Positions 6,411 to 17,053 of a DNA stretch of 64,000 bases are shown piece by piece. Position 1 is the first letter of the stretch; every line of letters begins with the position of its first letter. This DNA is from Akkermansia sp. Its GTDB lineage: Bacteria > Verrucomicrobiota > Verrucomicrobiia > Verrucomicrobiales > Akkermansiaceae. The DNA lies in NCBI GenBank assembly GCA_017435505.1, contig JAFSEZ010000013.1, forward strand, positions 1-64,000, in the 5' to 3' direction. A program made the translations under genes and the position numbers. The notes beneath the pieces were generated by a model. The model had not been told where the DNA came from. It saw only the letters and a list, made by a program, of their open reading frames with translations, and did not search any database.

Positions 6411-9377
6411 ATGTCAAGAAACTCACTCATTGCCCTTGCGCTCTGCGGATGCACCATTGGAATCATGCTGCCGGCATGTCACAATGAAGAAGACATCTCA
6501 ACACAGTCTGAAAACATAGGCATCAAAGTCTTTACCATCAAAAAACAAACAGTCACCGACACAGGAGACTGGTTTGGCTATCTGCGAGGCAAGAATGACA
6601 CCGACATTCATCCTCGCGTTTCCGGTTTCCTCATCTCACAAGAATACAAAGATGGGCAATTTGTAAAGAAAGGTGACGTGCTTTTCAAGATTGATCCGGA
6701 ACTGTTTGAAGCAGAACTGGCACAAGCCAAAGCCAACCTGCAGGCAGCTGAAGCCTCCCTCGCCTCTGCTCAGGCATCCCGCGAACAATGGAAGCTGGAT
6801 GTCTCTCGCTACGAACAACTTGTCAAGACAAGTGCAGTATCGGAAAAACAACTCAGCGATGCCCGCCACCAACTTCGCGCTGCTGAGGCCAACGTCAAGG
6901 CTAGTGAAGCAAGTGTGCAGCAAAACAAAGCATCCGTTGAGAAAGCTCAAATTAACTTAGACTACACCGTGGTGCGAGCTCCCTTCGATGGTGTCGTTAG
7001 CACAGCTATCGCTTCCCTAGGGGATCTGGTCGGCGAAAAAACAAAGCTCGCCAACATCACCGCTATCGACCCCATTCGCGTAGACTTCTCGCTGAACAGT
7101 GATACTCTCGTCAAATCCTTCCGCAAGTTTGGCAAAGTCGAGTCAGCCAAAAAAAATCCCGCGCTTACCTCCCCCAACTTTGACCTCATCTTGGAAGACG
7201 AAAGCGTGCATCCCTATAAAGGAACCCTGCTTTCCATGGAAAGCAAGATTGACAGCACCGGGTTGATCAATGTGGAAGGCGAAATAGAAAACCCCGACAT
7301 GCTCCTGCGTGGCGGCATGCCTGTGCGCGTGCGCATCCCGCTGGGTACCAAAGAGGCTATACTCGTGCCCCAAGTGGCCATCCGTACCGTCTTGCGCAAC
7401 AATTTCATCATCGTGGTGGATAAAAACAACGTTCCTCACACCGTCCCCATTGTGCCGGATGGAAGCTATGATGTCACCATCACCGAGGAAGATGGCTACA
7501 CCTCCACCCAGAAACTGGTCGCCATCAAAGCATATTCACGCCCGCTGGAGGACTATTTTCGTGAATTTGGCTACGAGGATGCCTCGCAAGTCCCCGTCGT
7601 AGCCGACAACGAAAATGGGGTGAAAGCCATGAACATCTCCTCAGCCAACAGCCGCTTGTCAAAAAATGACCCCACCCCGCGTGGTACCATCAAACAAGAG
7701 CCTTTCACCTTCCGCCGCACCCTGTCTACGGCAGAAAAAGCTGCCTTGGAGCAAGCCAAACATGGTAAAAAACCGGCAGCCAATGTAGCTGCCACCTTGC
7801 CCCCCTTCCCCGTAGAGGTCATTCCCCTCATCAAGCAGGATGTATCTATTCAGAATGAGTGGTTCGGCACACTGCGAGGCAAAGAGGAAACAGATATCCG
7901 CCCCAAAGTCAGCGGCTTCATTCTGACACAAAATTTCCGCAATGGCACGCTGGTGAAAAAGGGAGACGTACTCTTCACCATCGACCCTGCCCCTTATCGT
8001 GCAGCATTGGCTGAAGCTCAGGCCAATCTTCTCTCAGCTCAGGCATCCTTGGAACAAGCCCAGGCCAAATTGGATATGAGCCATAGCGACTACGAACGAT
8101 ACAAGAAACTCATCGCCACAACTCCCGGTGCTGTTTCCGACAAAACCGTAACAGATGCCGCCACCCTGCTCCAGACCAATAAAGCAGCTCTACTCAAGGC
8201 TCAAGCCACGGTAGAGCAGATGAAAGCTGCCTGCAATCTGGCAGAAATCAACCTGAGTTACACCACCATCACCGCCCCCTTCGATGGCCGTGCCGGTATT
8301 GGCAAACCTTCCATCGGCGCGCTTGTAAGCCCAAGCGATGCAGAACCCCTTGTTACACTCTCCTCCGTGAATCCCATGCGCGTGGATTTCAGTGTGAGCG
8401 GCAAGGGTGCCTTGGCCGGTATTGATGCCATCCGTGCTGGCAAGGTAACAGGCGAAAACCGCCCCACCTTCGAATTACTCCTCAAGGACGGCTCCATCTA
8501 CCCAACAAAAGGAACCATCATCTCTACCGACAACGCCGTCAGCACAACGACCGGTACATTCGGTATGGTGGGCGAGGTTGAAAACACCGATTCAGGCTTG
8601 CGCAGCGGTATGCCCGTGCGGGTACGCGCCGGCATGAGCAAAATACCGGGCGCATTCCTCGTGCCGGCTCGCGCTCCGCTCACGGCACAAGGGCGCGATA
8701 TCCTCCTCCTGCTGGGCAAAGACAATGCCCCCGATGCCATGCCTATCACCAAGGGCGCCATGGTCATCGTGCCTGTGGATGAAGGAGAGGGAAAGATAAC
8801 CACGCAGCCTATGTATATTGTGGATGCAGATCGGGCATCCATCACCCCGCTTCTGCTGGCAAAAACCGGTGCCAGCAGCCTAGATGCCCTCATTCTGGAG
8901 CAATCCGGTTGCAAAAGCTGGGATGAACTTGCACTGAAACAGTTTGATGCGGCCGATTTCAAAGCTTATGCTGAAAAGCTGGCCGGCAAATCTCTACCGG
9001 ATGATTTGCCGCAAACCGAAGGAGCCACAGATTGGAAAAGCCTTGTCCTGCAAAACCAAGGTGTCAAAAACACCAAGGAGCTGCTTTTCCACCAAATGGG
9101 AGCCAAAGATGCCCTGGATTACTTTGCTCACAAGCAGGGATTTGGCTCGGCCATGGAAATGGCTCTCAAGCAAATGGGATACGACAATATCAGCGATGTG
9201 CGCGTCATCGTAGAAGGCTCCATCATGGCGGCCAGCCAAACTATGGCTGTCAACAAACAAGCCAACACCCGCGCCAACAAGCTGACGCCTAAGCCCTTCC
9301 ACTATGTCGCACCGCGCACCGTGGTCGACTCCGTCACCGCAGAATCCACCTCTGACACCGCTCCGCAATACAAATAA
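6411..9377 (+). CDS. Fused tandem RND efflux periplasmic adaptor (two MFP modules)
   Basis: 988 residues, over twice the usual ~380-400 for this family. A lipoprotein signal (lipobox LPAC, Cys near 23) tethers it to a membrane. Two complete HlyD/AcrA-type modules follow in series. Module 1 (about 38-420) and module 2 (about 465-800) each have a biotinyl-lipoyl half (PRVSGFL / PKVSGFI), a long alpha-hairpin rich in Ala/Gln/Lys, a second lipoyl half (APFDG) and a beta-barrel. Inserts in the membrane-proximal part carry short helical repeats, most extended near 815-935. Adaptors link the inner-membrane pump to an outer-membrane channel. The pump gene follows after 21 nt, but no TolC-like gene is nearby. 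The single long frame is unbroken, so this is a real fusion. Confidence 0.92.
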   Translation: MSRNSLIALALCGCTIGIMLPACHNEEDISTQSENIGIKVFTIKKQTVTDTGDWFGYLRGKNDTDIHPRVSGFLISQEYKDGQFVKKGDVLFKIDPELFEAELAQAKANLQAAEASLASAQASREQWKLDVSRYEQLVKTSAVSEKQLSDARHQLRAAEANVKASEASVQQNKASVEKAQINLDYTVVRAPFDGVVSTAIASLGDLVGEKTKLANITAIDPIRVDFSLNSDTLVKSFRKFGKVESAKKNPALTSPNFDLILEDESVHPYKGTLLSMESKIDSTGLINVEGEIENPDMLLRGGMPVRVRIPLGTKEAILVPQVAIRTVLRNNFIIVVDKNNVPHTVPIVPDGSYDVTITEEDGYTSTQKLVAIKAYSRPLEDYFREFGYEDASQVPVVADNENGVKAMNISSANSRLSKNDPTPRGTIKQEPFTFRRTLSTAEKAALEQAKHGKKPAANVAATLPPFPVEVIPLIKQDVSIQNEWFGTLRGKEETDIRPKVSGFILTQNFRNGTLVKKGDVLFTIDPAPYRAALAEAQANLLSAQASLEQAQAKLDMSHSDYERYKKLIATTPGAVSDKTVTDAATLLQTNKAALLKAQATVEQMKAACNLAEINLSYTTITAPFDGRAGIGKPSIGALVSPSDAEPLVTLSSVNPMRVDFSVSGKGALAGIDAIRAGKVTGENRPTFELLLKDGSIYPTKGTIISTDNAVSTTTGTFGMVGEVENTDSGLRSGMPVRVRAGMSKIPGAFLVPARAPLTAQGRDILLLLGKDNAPDAMPITKGAMVIVPVDEGEGKITTQPMYIVDADRASITPLLLAKTGASSLDALILEQSGCKSWDELALKQFDAADFKAYAEKLAGKSLPDDLPQTEGATDWKSLVLQNQGVKNTKELLFHQMGAKDALDYFAHKQGFGSAMEMALKQMGYDNISDVRVIVEGSIMAASQTMAVNKQANTRANKLTPKPFHYVAPRTVVDSVTAESTSDTAPQYK

Positions 9378-9398
9378 CCCTTCATCTGTTCCTCATTC

Positions 9399-12300
9399 AT
9401 GTCCCCGTACTTTATCAAGCACCCCATCATCGCAGGCGTCATCGCCATCGTCACCACGATGCTCGGTGTCATTTGCATGCTTGCCCTGCCCATCTCGCAG
9501 TATCCGGATATTGCCCCCGTCACCATTCAATTGAGTGCAGCGTATCCCGGCGCTAATGCGCAGGAGGTAGCAGATTCTGTAGCCACCCCCGTTGAGCTGC
9601 AGCTCTCCGGCATCAGCGGGATGGATTACATGAACTCCACCTCCTCCAACAATGGTTCATGCACCATCAACGTGATTTTTGAACCCGGCAGCGATGCCAA
9701 TACGAGCCAGCAGCTCACCTACATGCGATACAGCCAAGCCACATCGCAGCTCCCATCCTCGGTGGCTCAGATGGGTGTCACCATCAAGCAATCATCCGGT
9801 TTGCCTCTGGTTATCTATGCCATCGACTCCCCGGAAGGATTCTTCAGTCCCATCGACCTTACGGGCTATGCCTACATCAACCTGGTAGACCCCATCAAAC
9901 GCGTACCGGGCGTGGGCGATGTGATGGTGTTCGGCGGTCGCTATGCCGTGCGCATCTGGCTCGATAGCGAAAAAATGGCTCAAAAAGGGCTGACAGTCAA
10001 CCAAGTATACAACGCCGTATCCTCACAAAACGATATCAACCCCGGTGGCTCCGTGGGAGCAGAGCCCATGCCTGACGGTCAGGAATTCACCTTCACCATC
10101 CGCAACAAAGGGCGCGTGGGCAGCATTGAAGAATTCGGCGACATCATCGTGCTGCAAAACGGCACGCAATCTGTACGGTTGAAAGATATTGCCAAAATCG
10201 AACTGGGTTCCCAAAGCTATTCCCTTGCCGGCCGCGTAGACAGCAACCCCGCCACCTGCTTGGCCATCTACCAAGCTGCAGATGCCAATGCCCTGGAAAC
10301 AGTAGCAAACTTACGAGCACTCTTTGCCGAAAAAGAAAAGGTGATGCCTGAAGGCATGCGCGGGTTCGTGGCTCTGGACACCACCACCACAGTGAGCGAC
10401 TCCATCAACGAAATCATCCACACCTTGTTCGAAGCGCTTGTACTCGTAGCTTTCGTGGTATTCCTCTTCCTGCAAGGCTGGCGTGCAACCCTCATTCCGC
10501 TCATTGCAGTGCCGGTATCGCTGGTCACCACCTTCTGCTTCTTCCCCATCTTGGGGTTCTCCCTCAACACCATTTGCTTGCTGGGCATGGTGCTGGCCAT
10601 CGGTCTGGTGGTGGACGATGCCATCGTGGTGGTAGAAGCCGTGGAATCCCACATGGAAAACGGCATGAGTCCGCGCCAAGCCACCTTTGCAGCTATGAAA
10701 GAAGTGAGCGGCCCGGTGGTGGCCATTGCACTGGTGCTGGCTGCCGTATTCCTGCCCTCGGTACTGTTGCCGGGCATCACCGGCACCCTCTTCCAGCAAT
10801 TTGCCGTCACCATCGCCGTTTCGATGCTCATTTCGGCCTTCAACGCCCTGACGCTATCCCCGGCGCTCTCGGCCATCATGCTCAAACCAAAGAAAGAGCA
10901 CAAATCCCTGCTCACCCCCTTCTACAATGGCTTCAACAAAGTATATGACCGGGTAGCCGAGTATTTTGCCGCTGTGTGCGGATTCCTCTGCCGCAAGCTG
11001 TGGTTTTCCATGCCGCTGCTGGCAGGTATCACCCTCCTGATTATACCCACCGCCTCGCGTGTACCGGGCGGCTTCCTGCCCAGCGAAGATCAGGGCTACC
11101 TGCTGGCCGGTGTCATTATGAAACCCGGCGTTTCGTTGCAACGACTCACGGACGAAACCATCCCCGTGGAGAAAGTTCTTACCTCCGACACTGCCGTAGA
11201 CCATGTGGTCTCCATTATTGGCATGAACTTGGTGCTGGGTGTGCAAACAACCAATGCCATGACCTACTTCATCAAGCTCAAAGACTACGTTGACCGAGAA
11301 CCCATGGAAAACGGCAAAATCCCCACCGCAGAAGACATCAACAAGCGCATTCAAGGCAAGCTGGTGATGTGCGGAGTAGACGGCACCGCTTTCGTTGTCT
11401 CGCCGCCGGCCATCCCGGGCGTAGGCACGGGCAACGACATCTCCTTTGTCGTTGAAGATCGCGAAGGCCAAGGCGTGGGCGCACTCTACGAGCAAATGCA
11501 AAAATTGGAAACAGCACTCCGTGCAAACCCCGCTATTGCAAGCGCCACGGATATGATGCTGCCTGCCGTGCCGCAAAAAAGCATCGCCATAGACAAAGAC
11601 AAATGCTTAGCTCAGGGTGTCAACTTCTCGGATGCCAACTCCCTCTTAGCCTGCTTCAATGGTTCCCGCTTCGTCAACTACTACACTCAGTTTGGTCAGC
11701 AATGGCAGGTCTACCTGCAAGCTGCCGGAGCCAACCGTGTCAATACCGATCAAATTGCCAACTTTTATGTGAGCAATTCCAAGGGAGAATCCGTACCCCT
11801 GAGTACTCTGGTCACTATCAAAGACATAGCCGATACTGAGTTCGTACAGCACAACAACAACTACAACAGCGGGCGTATCAGCGTCAAACCGGCAGAGGGA
11901 TACTCCTCTGCACAGGCTATGGCCGCCATTGAAAAAGTGTTCGACGAAACGATGGATAAGACCAAATTCGGCTTCTCCTACGTGGATATGAGCTTCCAGG
12001 AAAAGAAAGTGCAGGATGGCCTCGGCCTGGGCTCCATCTTCACCCTCTCCGGCATTTTCGCCTTCCTCATCATGGCTGCTCTGTATGAAAAATGGACTCT
12101 TCCGCTGGCTATTTTCCTCTCCGTCCCCATTGCCGTGTTGGGTGCATTCTTCGGTCTGTGGATGAATGGCATGGCGCTCGACCTCTACGCCCAAATTGGT
12201 CTGGTAATGCTGGTGGGTCTAGCGGCTAAGAATGCCATTTTGATTGTGGAGTTTGCCGTGCTGCAAATGGAGCGTGGGCAAAGTCTGCTGGATGCCGCCG

Positions 12301-12608
12301 TCACGGCGGCTCGCATGCGCCTGCGCCCCATTCTCATGACCTCTTTCGCCTTCATTTTGGGCTGCGTACCGCTGCTCACGGCAGAGGGGTCCGGCGCATT
12401 GGCACGCAATGCCATCGGCGTGGTGGTAGTGGTAGGCATGTCCATCGCATCCCTTGTCGGTGTGTTCTTCATTCCCTGCTCCTTTGTCTTCATCATGAAA
12501 TTGTTCCGCTCCAAGGTGAGCAAGGCCCAGCACGGCCCGGACCCCGATGAAGAAATCGCATACTCCCGTCTCGAAGCAGAAGAAGAGGCTGCAACCATCA
12601 AATCCTGA
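9399..12608 (+). CDS. RND multidrug efflux permease (AcrB/MexB type, HAE1)
   Basis: 1069 residues, normal for the family, with 12 predicted membrane helices and two large periplasmic loops. The first helix is followed by the SQYPDIAP motif typical of HAE1 pumps. Proton-relay residues are present: the Asp-Asp pair in [13 protein letters not shown] near 406-407 and the Lys of [11 protein letters not shown] near 943. It should form a homotrimer that expels hydrophobic drugs, bile salts or detergents using proton influx. It follows the double adaptor gene by 21 nt and ends the transcript at a terminator. No dedicated repressor gene lies next to the pair. Confidence 0.96.
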   Translation: MSPYFIKHPIIAGVIAIVTTMLGVICMLALPISQYPDIAPVTIQLSAAYPGANAQEVADSVATPVELQLSGISGMDYMNSTSSNNGSCTINVIFEPGSDANTSQQLTYMRYSQATSQLPSSVAQMGVTIKQSSGLPLVIYAIDSPEGFFSPIDLTGYAYINLVDPIKRVPGVGDVMVFGGRYAVRIWLDSEKMAQKGLTVNQVYNAVSSQNDINPGGSVGAEPMPDGQEFTFTIRNKGRVGSIEEFGDIIVLQNGTQSVRLKDIAKIELGSQSYSLAGRVDSNPATCLAIYQAADANALETVANLRALFAEKEKVMPEGMRGFVALDTTTTVSDSINEIIHTLFEALVLVAFVVFLFLQGWRATLIPLIAVPVSLVTTFCFFPILGFSLNTICLLGMVLAIGLVVDDAIVVVEAVESHMENGMSPRQATFAAMKEVSGPVVAIALVLAAVFLPSVLLPGITGTLFQQFAVTIAVSMLISAFNALTLSPALSAIMLKPKKEHKSLLTPFYNGFNKVYDRVAEYFAAVCGFLCRKLWFSMPLLAGITLLIIPTASRVPGGFLPSEDQGYLLAGVIMKPGVSLQRLTDETIPVEKVLTSDTAVDHVVSIIGMNLVLGVQTTNAMTYFIKLKDYVDREPMENGKIPTAEDINKRIQGKLVMCGVDGTAFVVSPPAIPGVGTGNDISFVVEDREGQGVGALYEQMQKLETALRANPAIASATDMMLPAVPQKSIAIDKDKCLAQGVNFSDANSLLACFNGSRFVNYYTQFGQQWQVYLQAAGANRVNTDQIANFYVSNSKGESVPLSTLVTIKDIADTEFVQHNNNYNSGRISVKPAEGYSSAQAMAAIEKVFDETMDKTKFGFSYVDMSFQEKKVQDGLGLGSIFTLSGIFAFLIMAALYEKWTLPLAIFLSVPIAVLGAFFGLWMNGMALDLYAQIGLVMLVGLAAKNAILIVEFAVLQMERGQSLLDAAVTAARMRLRPILMTSFAFILGCVPLLTAEGSGALARNAIGVVVVVGMSIASLVGVFFIPCSFVFIMKLFRSKVSKAQHGPDPDEEIAYSRLEAEEEAATIKS

Positions 12609-12640
12609 CAGGAGATAAGGATACAAACCCGTTCATTCAA

Positions 12641-12680
12641 AACCCCGCCGAGATTCACTCCCGGCGGGGTTCATTTTGTT
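12641..12680. terminator. Terminator between RND pump and pncC-like gene
   Basis: GC-rich 10-bp stem AACCCCGCCG/CGGCGGGGTT with an 11-nt loop and T-rich flanks. It lies between convergent genes and can serve both. Confidence 0.75.
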
Positions 12681-12703
12681 CAAATCCTGAAGCAACTGAG
12701 CAT

Positions 12704-13201
12704 TCAGCTCCGCGTTACTTCACAAAGCAACTCCAAAGCTCGCTGCACCACCCGCTCGCGGATTGCACGGCGATTCAATCCCGGCAGATGCAGCGTTTCT
12801 GTGTGCAGGGGGCGCTGGGCGGCGCGGCGGCACAATGCCAAGCACACCGTCCCCACGGGTGGCTCACCCTCTGCCGCCGTGGGGCCCGCATTGCCGGACA
12901 CGGCAATTGCCATATCTGCCCCGGATTGGCGCATCGCATTCTCCGCCATGGCCGCTACTACCTGCTCGCTAACCACCGTGTGGGTGGCTATCAAACCTTC
13001 CGGCACATACAACAAGCGTTCCTTAGCCTCGTTGCAATACGTAACCCACCCATAGCGAAACACGGCCGATGCACCCGGCACCTCCGTGAGTGCCGCCGCA
13101 ATCAAGCCCCCCGTGCAACTCTCTGCCGTAGCTACACTCAGCCCGGCAGCTGCCAACTGCTGCACCGCCGCATAAGCCATCAATTCAAGGGGCGGACTCA
13201 T
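12704..13201 (-). CDS. pncC: CinA C-terminal-domain protein (nicotinamide-nucleotide amidase type)
   Basis: 165 residues, the length of stand-alone CinA C-terminal domains. It contains the signature TAESCTGGLIAAALT near the N-terminus and the SGNAGPTAAEG and PVGTVCLAL segments. The family deamidates nicotinamide mononucleotide to nicotinate mononucleotide in NAD recycling. I chose ATG 13201 over the TTG at 13210 because a strong GAGGAGG Shine-Dalgarno, inside the end of ispF, sits about 10 nt upstream. The gene follows ispF by 5 nt on the same strand, so translation is probably coupled. PncC activity is a family assignment. Confidence 0.88.
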   Translation of the reverse strand: MSPPLELMAYAAVQQLAAAGLSVATAESCTGGLIAAALTEVPGASAVFRYGWVTYCNEAKERLLYVPEGLIATHTVVSEQVVAAMAENAMRQSGADMAIAVSGNAGPTAAEGEPPVGTVCLALCRRAAQRPLHTETLHLPGLNRRAIRERVVQRALELLCEVTRS

Positions 13202-13206
13202 CGGTA

Positions 13207-13701
13207 TCAATCCTCCTCCTCCGGCACCAGCAAAGACACCGTAGCAAAGGCTGCCATGCCCTCGCGGCGTCCCAATGCGCCCAATTTCTCATTCGTGGTG
13301 GCCTTAATCCCCACGCGGCGCGGTTTCACCCCAAGAATAGGAGCCAAAGTTTCCTTCATCTGCTGTACAAAAGGCAAAATCTTAGGGGCCTCCGCAATGA
13401 GAGCACAATCAGCATTCACCACCCTGCCGCCTTGAGCACGCAGCAGTTCCACCGCTTTCTCAACAATACGCAGCGAGCAGATATTCTCGCAACGATCATC
13501 GTTGGGGGGGAACCAGTAGCCGATATCCGGCTCCCCTATGGCTCCCAATATGGCATCGGCCAATGCGTGGCACAGCACATCAGCATCGCTGTGGCCTTTC
13601 AGTCCCTTTGTTTCATGCACCTGCACACCCCCCAACCACAGCGGGCGCGGCGTGGGTGAAAATTGATGAATATCATATCCCAATCCTACTAGCGTTGTCA
13701 T
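13207..13701 (-). CDS. ispF: 2-C-methyl-D-erythritol 2,4-cyclodiphosphate synthase
   Basis: 164 residues. Fifth enzyme of the MEP isoprenoid pathway, making methylerythritol cyclodiphosphate with loss of CMP. Metal ligands are visible: D10 and H12 in GYDIH, and H45 in the GHSDADVLCHA motif. The C-terminal GIKATTNEKLG motif near 127-137 binds the cytidine moiety. The family forms trimers. It is followed in the same transcript by the pncC-like gene. No ispD or ispE is in the window. Confidence 0.97.
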   Translation of the reverse strand: MTTLVGLGYDIHQFSPTPRPLWLGGVQVHETKGLKGHSDADVLCHALADAILGAIGEPDIGYWFPPNDDRCENICSLRIVEKAVELLRAQGGRVVNADCALIAEAPKILPFVQQMKETLAPILGVKPRRVGIKATTNEKLGALGRREGMAAFATVSLLVPEEED

Positions 13702-13771
13702 GACTTCTTGCTATCAAATGAACAAAATCACCATAGCACACCCTCCCCCGGAATCAAGTTTTTTCTCCGCA

Positions 13772-14197
13772 TCAGCGGTGCAAAACCTGCCACAGATGGA
13801 CAACATAGGTAGACAACAGCGCGTATGGTAGCAAGGCAAGCAAATAAAGAAGTATTTTTCCCCACCGACTCACATCCAGATGCCGTTTTCCGGGACGGTC
13901 TAAACCAAAAAAGAAACAAGGAAGCCACTGCACCGCAAACCACACTCCCATAGGCGGATAAGTGCAAAACGCCCCGATGAGAAACAGAAATATCGGCACA
14001 TTCAGGAGGACATATTGCCGGCAACTACTGGCCAAACAGCAGATGATATAAAACGTCAGCGGCAACAGCAGCGAACACAAACCACAATACAACAAGAAAG
14101 CATACAGGAGCAACTGCAAGAAAGCATGCATCAACAACCAGATGTTGCACACAAAAAAACATCCCATCTTTTCTTTCAGCTCGGTCTTGGCGCTCAT
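13772..14197 (-). CDS. Small integral membrane protein of unknown function
   Basis: 141 residues with a short charged N-terminus (MSAKTELKEK) and about four hydrophobic segments near 12-40, 42-58, 64-92 and 112-135, rich in Leu, Cys and Phe. No family recognised. Although AT- and Leu-rich minus-strand frames can be spurious, this one has a textbook promoter (TTGACA, 17 bp, TATGTT) with the -10 box 10 nt from the ATG, which argues it is a real gene. It appears to be transcribed alone, divergent from valS. Confidence 0.6.
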   Translation of the reverse strand: MSAKTELKEKMGCFFVCNIWLLMHAFLQLLLYAFLLYCGLCSLLLPLTFYIICCLASSCRQYVLLNVPIFLFLIGAFCTYPPMGVWFAVQWLPCFFFGLDRPGKRHLDVSRWGKILLYLLALLPYALLSTYVVHLWQVLHR

Positions 14198-14207
14198 CTT
14201 TCAAAAT

Positions 14208-14236
14208 AACATAGCACACCCCCATACGGGTGTCAA
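14208..14236 (-). promoter_or_regulatory. Promoter of the small membrane protein gene
   Basis: On the minus strand, TTGACA (14236-14231), 17-bp spacer, TATGTT (14213-14208). The ATG begins at 14197, so the predicted leader is about 4 nt. Confidence 0.75.
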
Positions 14237-14317
14237 TTCCTGCCTATAGTCTTCATCTGTACCAAAATACCTTTTTTTGCTGACATGATAGGCACCCGGA
14301 CGCAGCGTTGAAAAGGC

Positions 14318-14346
14318 TTGCAAAATCAAACAGAATAAAGTAATAT
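14318..14346 (+). promoter_or_regulatory. Promoter of valS
   Basis: TTGCAA (14318-14323), 17-bp spacer, TAATAT (14341-14346). The -10 box ends 10 nt before the ATG at 14357. Confidence 0.7.
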
Positions 14347-14356
14347 CCCGCGCGTC

Positions 14357-17032
14357 ATGACCGAATTGCCCAAGGCTTACGAACCGACCGTTGTTGAAGA
14401 GAAATGGCAGACCCGCTGGATGCAGGAGGGCTGCTTCCATGCCGACCCCCAATCCACAAAGCCAGCATACAGCATTGTGATTCCCCCGCCCAACGTGACG
14501 GGTGTGCTGCACATGGGGCATGTACTCAACAACACTATTCAGGATATTTTGGCACGCCGCGCACGCCAAGAGGGGAAAGAAGTTCTCTGGTTGCCGGGTA
14601 CCGACCACGCCGGCATTGCCACCCAGGCTCGCGTAGAAAAAGAACTGGCCAAGGAAACCCCGCCCCGCACGCGCTACGATGTTGGCCGCGAGGACTTTGT
14701 GAACATGGTGTGGGAATGGAAAGAAAAGCATGGGGGCATCATCATCAAGCAGCTCAAGAAGCTTGGCTGCTCCTGCGACTGGGAGCGAGAGCGCTTCACC
14801 ATGGACAACATTTTTGCTCCCGAAGTGGCTCGCGCCTTTGCCGAGCTCTTCAAGCAGGGTCTCATCTACCGCGGTCGCCGCATGGTTAACTGGGATCCCG
14901 TTTTGCTCACGGCACTCTCTGATGAAGAAGTCATCATGACACCTGCCAAGAGCAAGCTGTACACGATTCGCTACAAACTGGCCGACGGCAGCGGGCAACT
15001 GCTTGTCTCCACCACACGTCCCGAAACGATTATGGCAGACGTTGCGGTGGCGGTGAACCCCAAAGACCCGCGCTTTGCGCATCTCATCGGCAAGACCGTC
15101 ATCCGCCCCTTGGTGGAGACAGAAATTCCCATCATTGCAGATGAGCACGTGGAAATTGACTTTGGCACAGGTGCTCTCAAGATTACCCCCGCTCACGACC
15201 GCACCGACTTTGAGGTGGGCATGAAGAATCATTTGGAAATCATTGATGTACTGACGGCCGATGGCCACATCAACTGCCCCGATTGCCCTGAACTGCACGG
15301 GCTGGATCGCTTTGTGGCACGCGAAAAGTCCATTGAAATCATCGAGGCCAAGGGGCTGCTGGAAAAGGTGGAAGACTACGAGAACAACGTGGGCATCTCC
15401 CAGCGTTCCGATGTACCTATTGAGCCTCGACTGAGCATGCAGTGGTTCCTGAAGTACCCCTGCGTGAAGGAAGCCGCCGAAGCTGTAGCCAACGGCGATA
15501 TCGTTTTCCGCCCGGCTCACTGGGCCAAGACATACGCCCACTGGTTGGAGGGCATTCAAGACTGGTGCATCAGCCGCCAACTCTGGTGGGGACACCGTAT
15601 CCCCGTGTGGTACCGCAAGGAAAAAGCAACCGCCCTGCAAGAAGCCACGAAGCTGGATGTGGAGGATGCCGCCGCAGGTGATATTTACGTGGGAGTGGAG
15701 CCGCCCGCCGACCCGGAAAACTGGGTACAGGATGAAGATGCGCTCGACACCTGGTTCAGCAGCTGGCTGTGGCCCTTTGCCACCATGGACGATGAGTGCC
15801 GCGCCAAGTTCTACCCCACCAGCGATTTGGTGACCGGCCCGGATATCATTTTCTTCTGGGTGGCTCGTATGATTATGGCCGGCTACCGCTTTGCAGACGG
15901 CAAGCCCTTCTCCAACGTATTCTTCACCTCCATCGTGCGCGACTTGCAAGGCCGCAAGATGAGCAAGAGCTTGGGCAACAGCCCCGATCCGCTCGACCTC
16001 ATTGCCCGCTATGGTGCAGACGGCCTACGTTTCGGCCTCATGCGCATTGCACCCACCGGTACCGATGTGAAGTTCGATGAAAAGCAAATTGAAGAAGGCA
16101 AAAACTTTGCCAACAAGCTGTACAACGCAGCCCGCTTCCGCATGATGCAGGGAGAAGCCGGTACTGACCCCGCTCCCCGTTTCACCGCAGTACACATCGA
16201 CATACTGGCCAAGCTCAAGGAGCTGCACACCAACGTAGCAGATGCATTTGCGAAGTATGAATTCAACACCTACACGCAGGCCCTCTACAGCTTCTTCTGG
16301 AATGAATACTGTTCCCTCTTCCTGGAAGCCGTCAAGAATGACCTGCGCGATGGTGCGGATACCGCCGTGCGCAACGCCACCCTCTACACCATTGACATCG
16401 TGCTGCGCCACTATTTGGCCTTGCTGGCACCCATCATGCCGCACATTGCCGAGGAACTCTGGCAGAGCTTGGGCTTCGCCACACGCAATGGCGGTCAACC
16501 GCTCATGCTGACAGAACTGCCCAAGGCAGATGCCCTGCTGGCCGGCTTGGACGATATCGCCATAGCCAAAGCTCGCGCCACAGCCACCGCCCTCTACGAA
16601 TCCGCCAACCGCGCCCGAAACCTCAAAGCTGAATACAACTTGGCTACCAACCGCAAGGTTCGCTTCATCCTCAAACCCGTTGCACCGTTGGATACGGACA
16701 CCTGCGCCCGCTTGGCACTGCTGGCCGGGGCTCTTTCTGCAGATGCAGACGCAAGCTTCGAAGCGCCTAAAGGCACCCCCACCACCCTCACCCCCTTCGG
16801 CGAGCTTTTCTTGCCGCTGGAAGGCTTGGTAGACGTGGATGCCGAGCGCAGCCGCATCAGCAAGGAATTGGAGAAAATCACCAAGGAAATCACCAAGAGC
16901 CAAGCCAAGCTGGGCAATGCCTCCTTCGTGGATCGAGCACCGGCAGCTGTGGTAGATCAAGAGCGAGCCCGTCTCTCGGAATGGGAGAACCGCAAAGCCC
17001 AGCTGGAATCCATGTTGGCGGCCTTGGTCTAA
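14357..17032 (+). CDS. valS: Valyl-tRNA synthetase
   Basis: 891 residues, a full-length class Ia synthetase. It charges tRNA-Val and edits misactivated threonine. The catalytic domain carries PPPNVTGVLHMGH near 43-55 (HIGH motif) and KMSKS near 534-538. The CP1 editing domain lies between them, with the TTRPETIMADVAV segment. An anticodon-binding domain follows, and residues ~830-890 form the typical C-terminal coiled-coil arm. It is preceded by a clear promoter and followed after 21 nt by two unknown genes that may share its transcript. Confidence 0.98.
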   Translation: MTELPKAYEPTVVEEKWQTRWMQEGCFHADPQSTKPAYSIVIPPPNVTGVLHMGHVLNNTIQDILARRARQEGKEVLWLPGTDHAGIATQARVEKELAKETPPRTRYDVGREDFVNMVWEWKEKHGGIIIKQLKKLGCSCDWERERFTMDNIFAPEVARAFAELFKQGLIYRGRRMVNWDPVLLTALSDEEVIMTPAKSKLYTIRYKLADGSGQLLVSTTRPETIMADVAVAVNPKDPRFAHLIGKTVIRPLVETEIPIIADEHVEIDFGTGALKITPAHDRTDFEVGMKNHLEIIDVLTADGHINCPDCPELHGLDRFVAREKSIEIIEAKGLLEKVEDYENNVGISQRSDVPIEPRLSMQWFLKYPCVKEAAEAVANGDIVFRPAHWAKTYAHWLEGIQDWCISRQLWWGHRIPVWYRKEKATALQEATKLDVEDAAAGDIYVGVEPPADPENWVQDEDALDTWFSSWLWPFATMDDECRAKFYPTSDLVTGPDIIFFWVARMIMAGYRFADGKPFSNVFFTSIVRDLQGRKMSKSLGNSPDPLDLIARYGADGLRFGLMRIAPTGTDVKFDEKQIEEGKNFANKLYNAARFRMMQGEAGTDPAPRFTAVHIDILAKLKELHTNVADAFAKYEFNTYTQALYSFFWNEYCSLFLEAVKNDLRDGADTAVRNATLYTIDIVLRHYLALLAPIMPHIAEELWQSLGFATRNGGQPLMLTELPKADALLAGLDDIAIAKARATATALYESANRARNLKAEYNLATNRKVRFILKPVAPLDTDTCARLALLAGALSADADASFEAPKGTPTTLTPFGELFLPLEGLVDVDAERSRISKELEKITKEITKSQAKLGNASFVDRAPAAVVDQERARLSEWENRKAQLESMLAALV

Positions 17033-17053
17033 TCCCCCCGCGCTCCCTCACCT

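Noticed and set aside
14201..15949. 582-residue minus-strand open frame
   Set aside because: It lies opposite valS, which has full synthetase motifs; no domain is recognisable in the antisense product.
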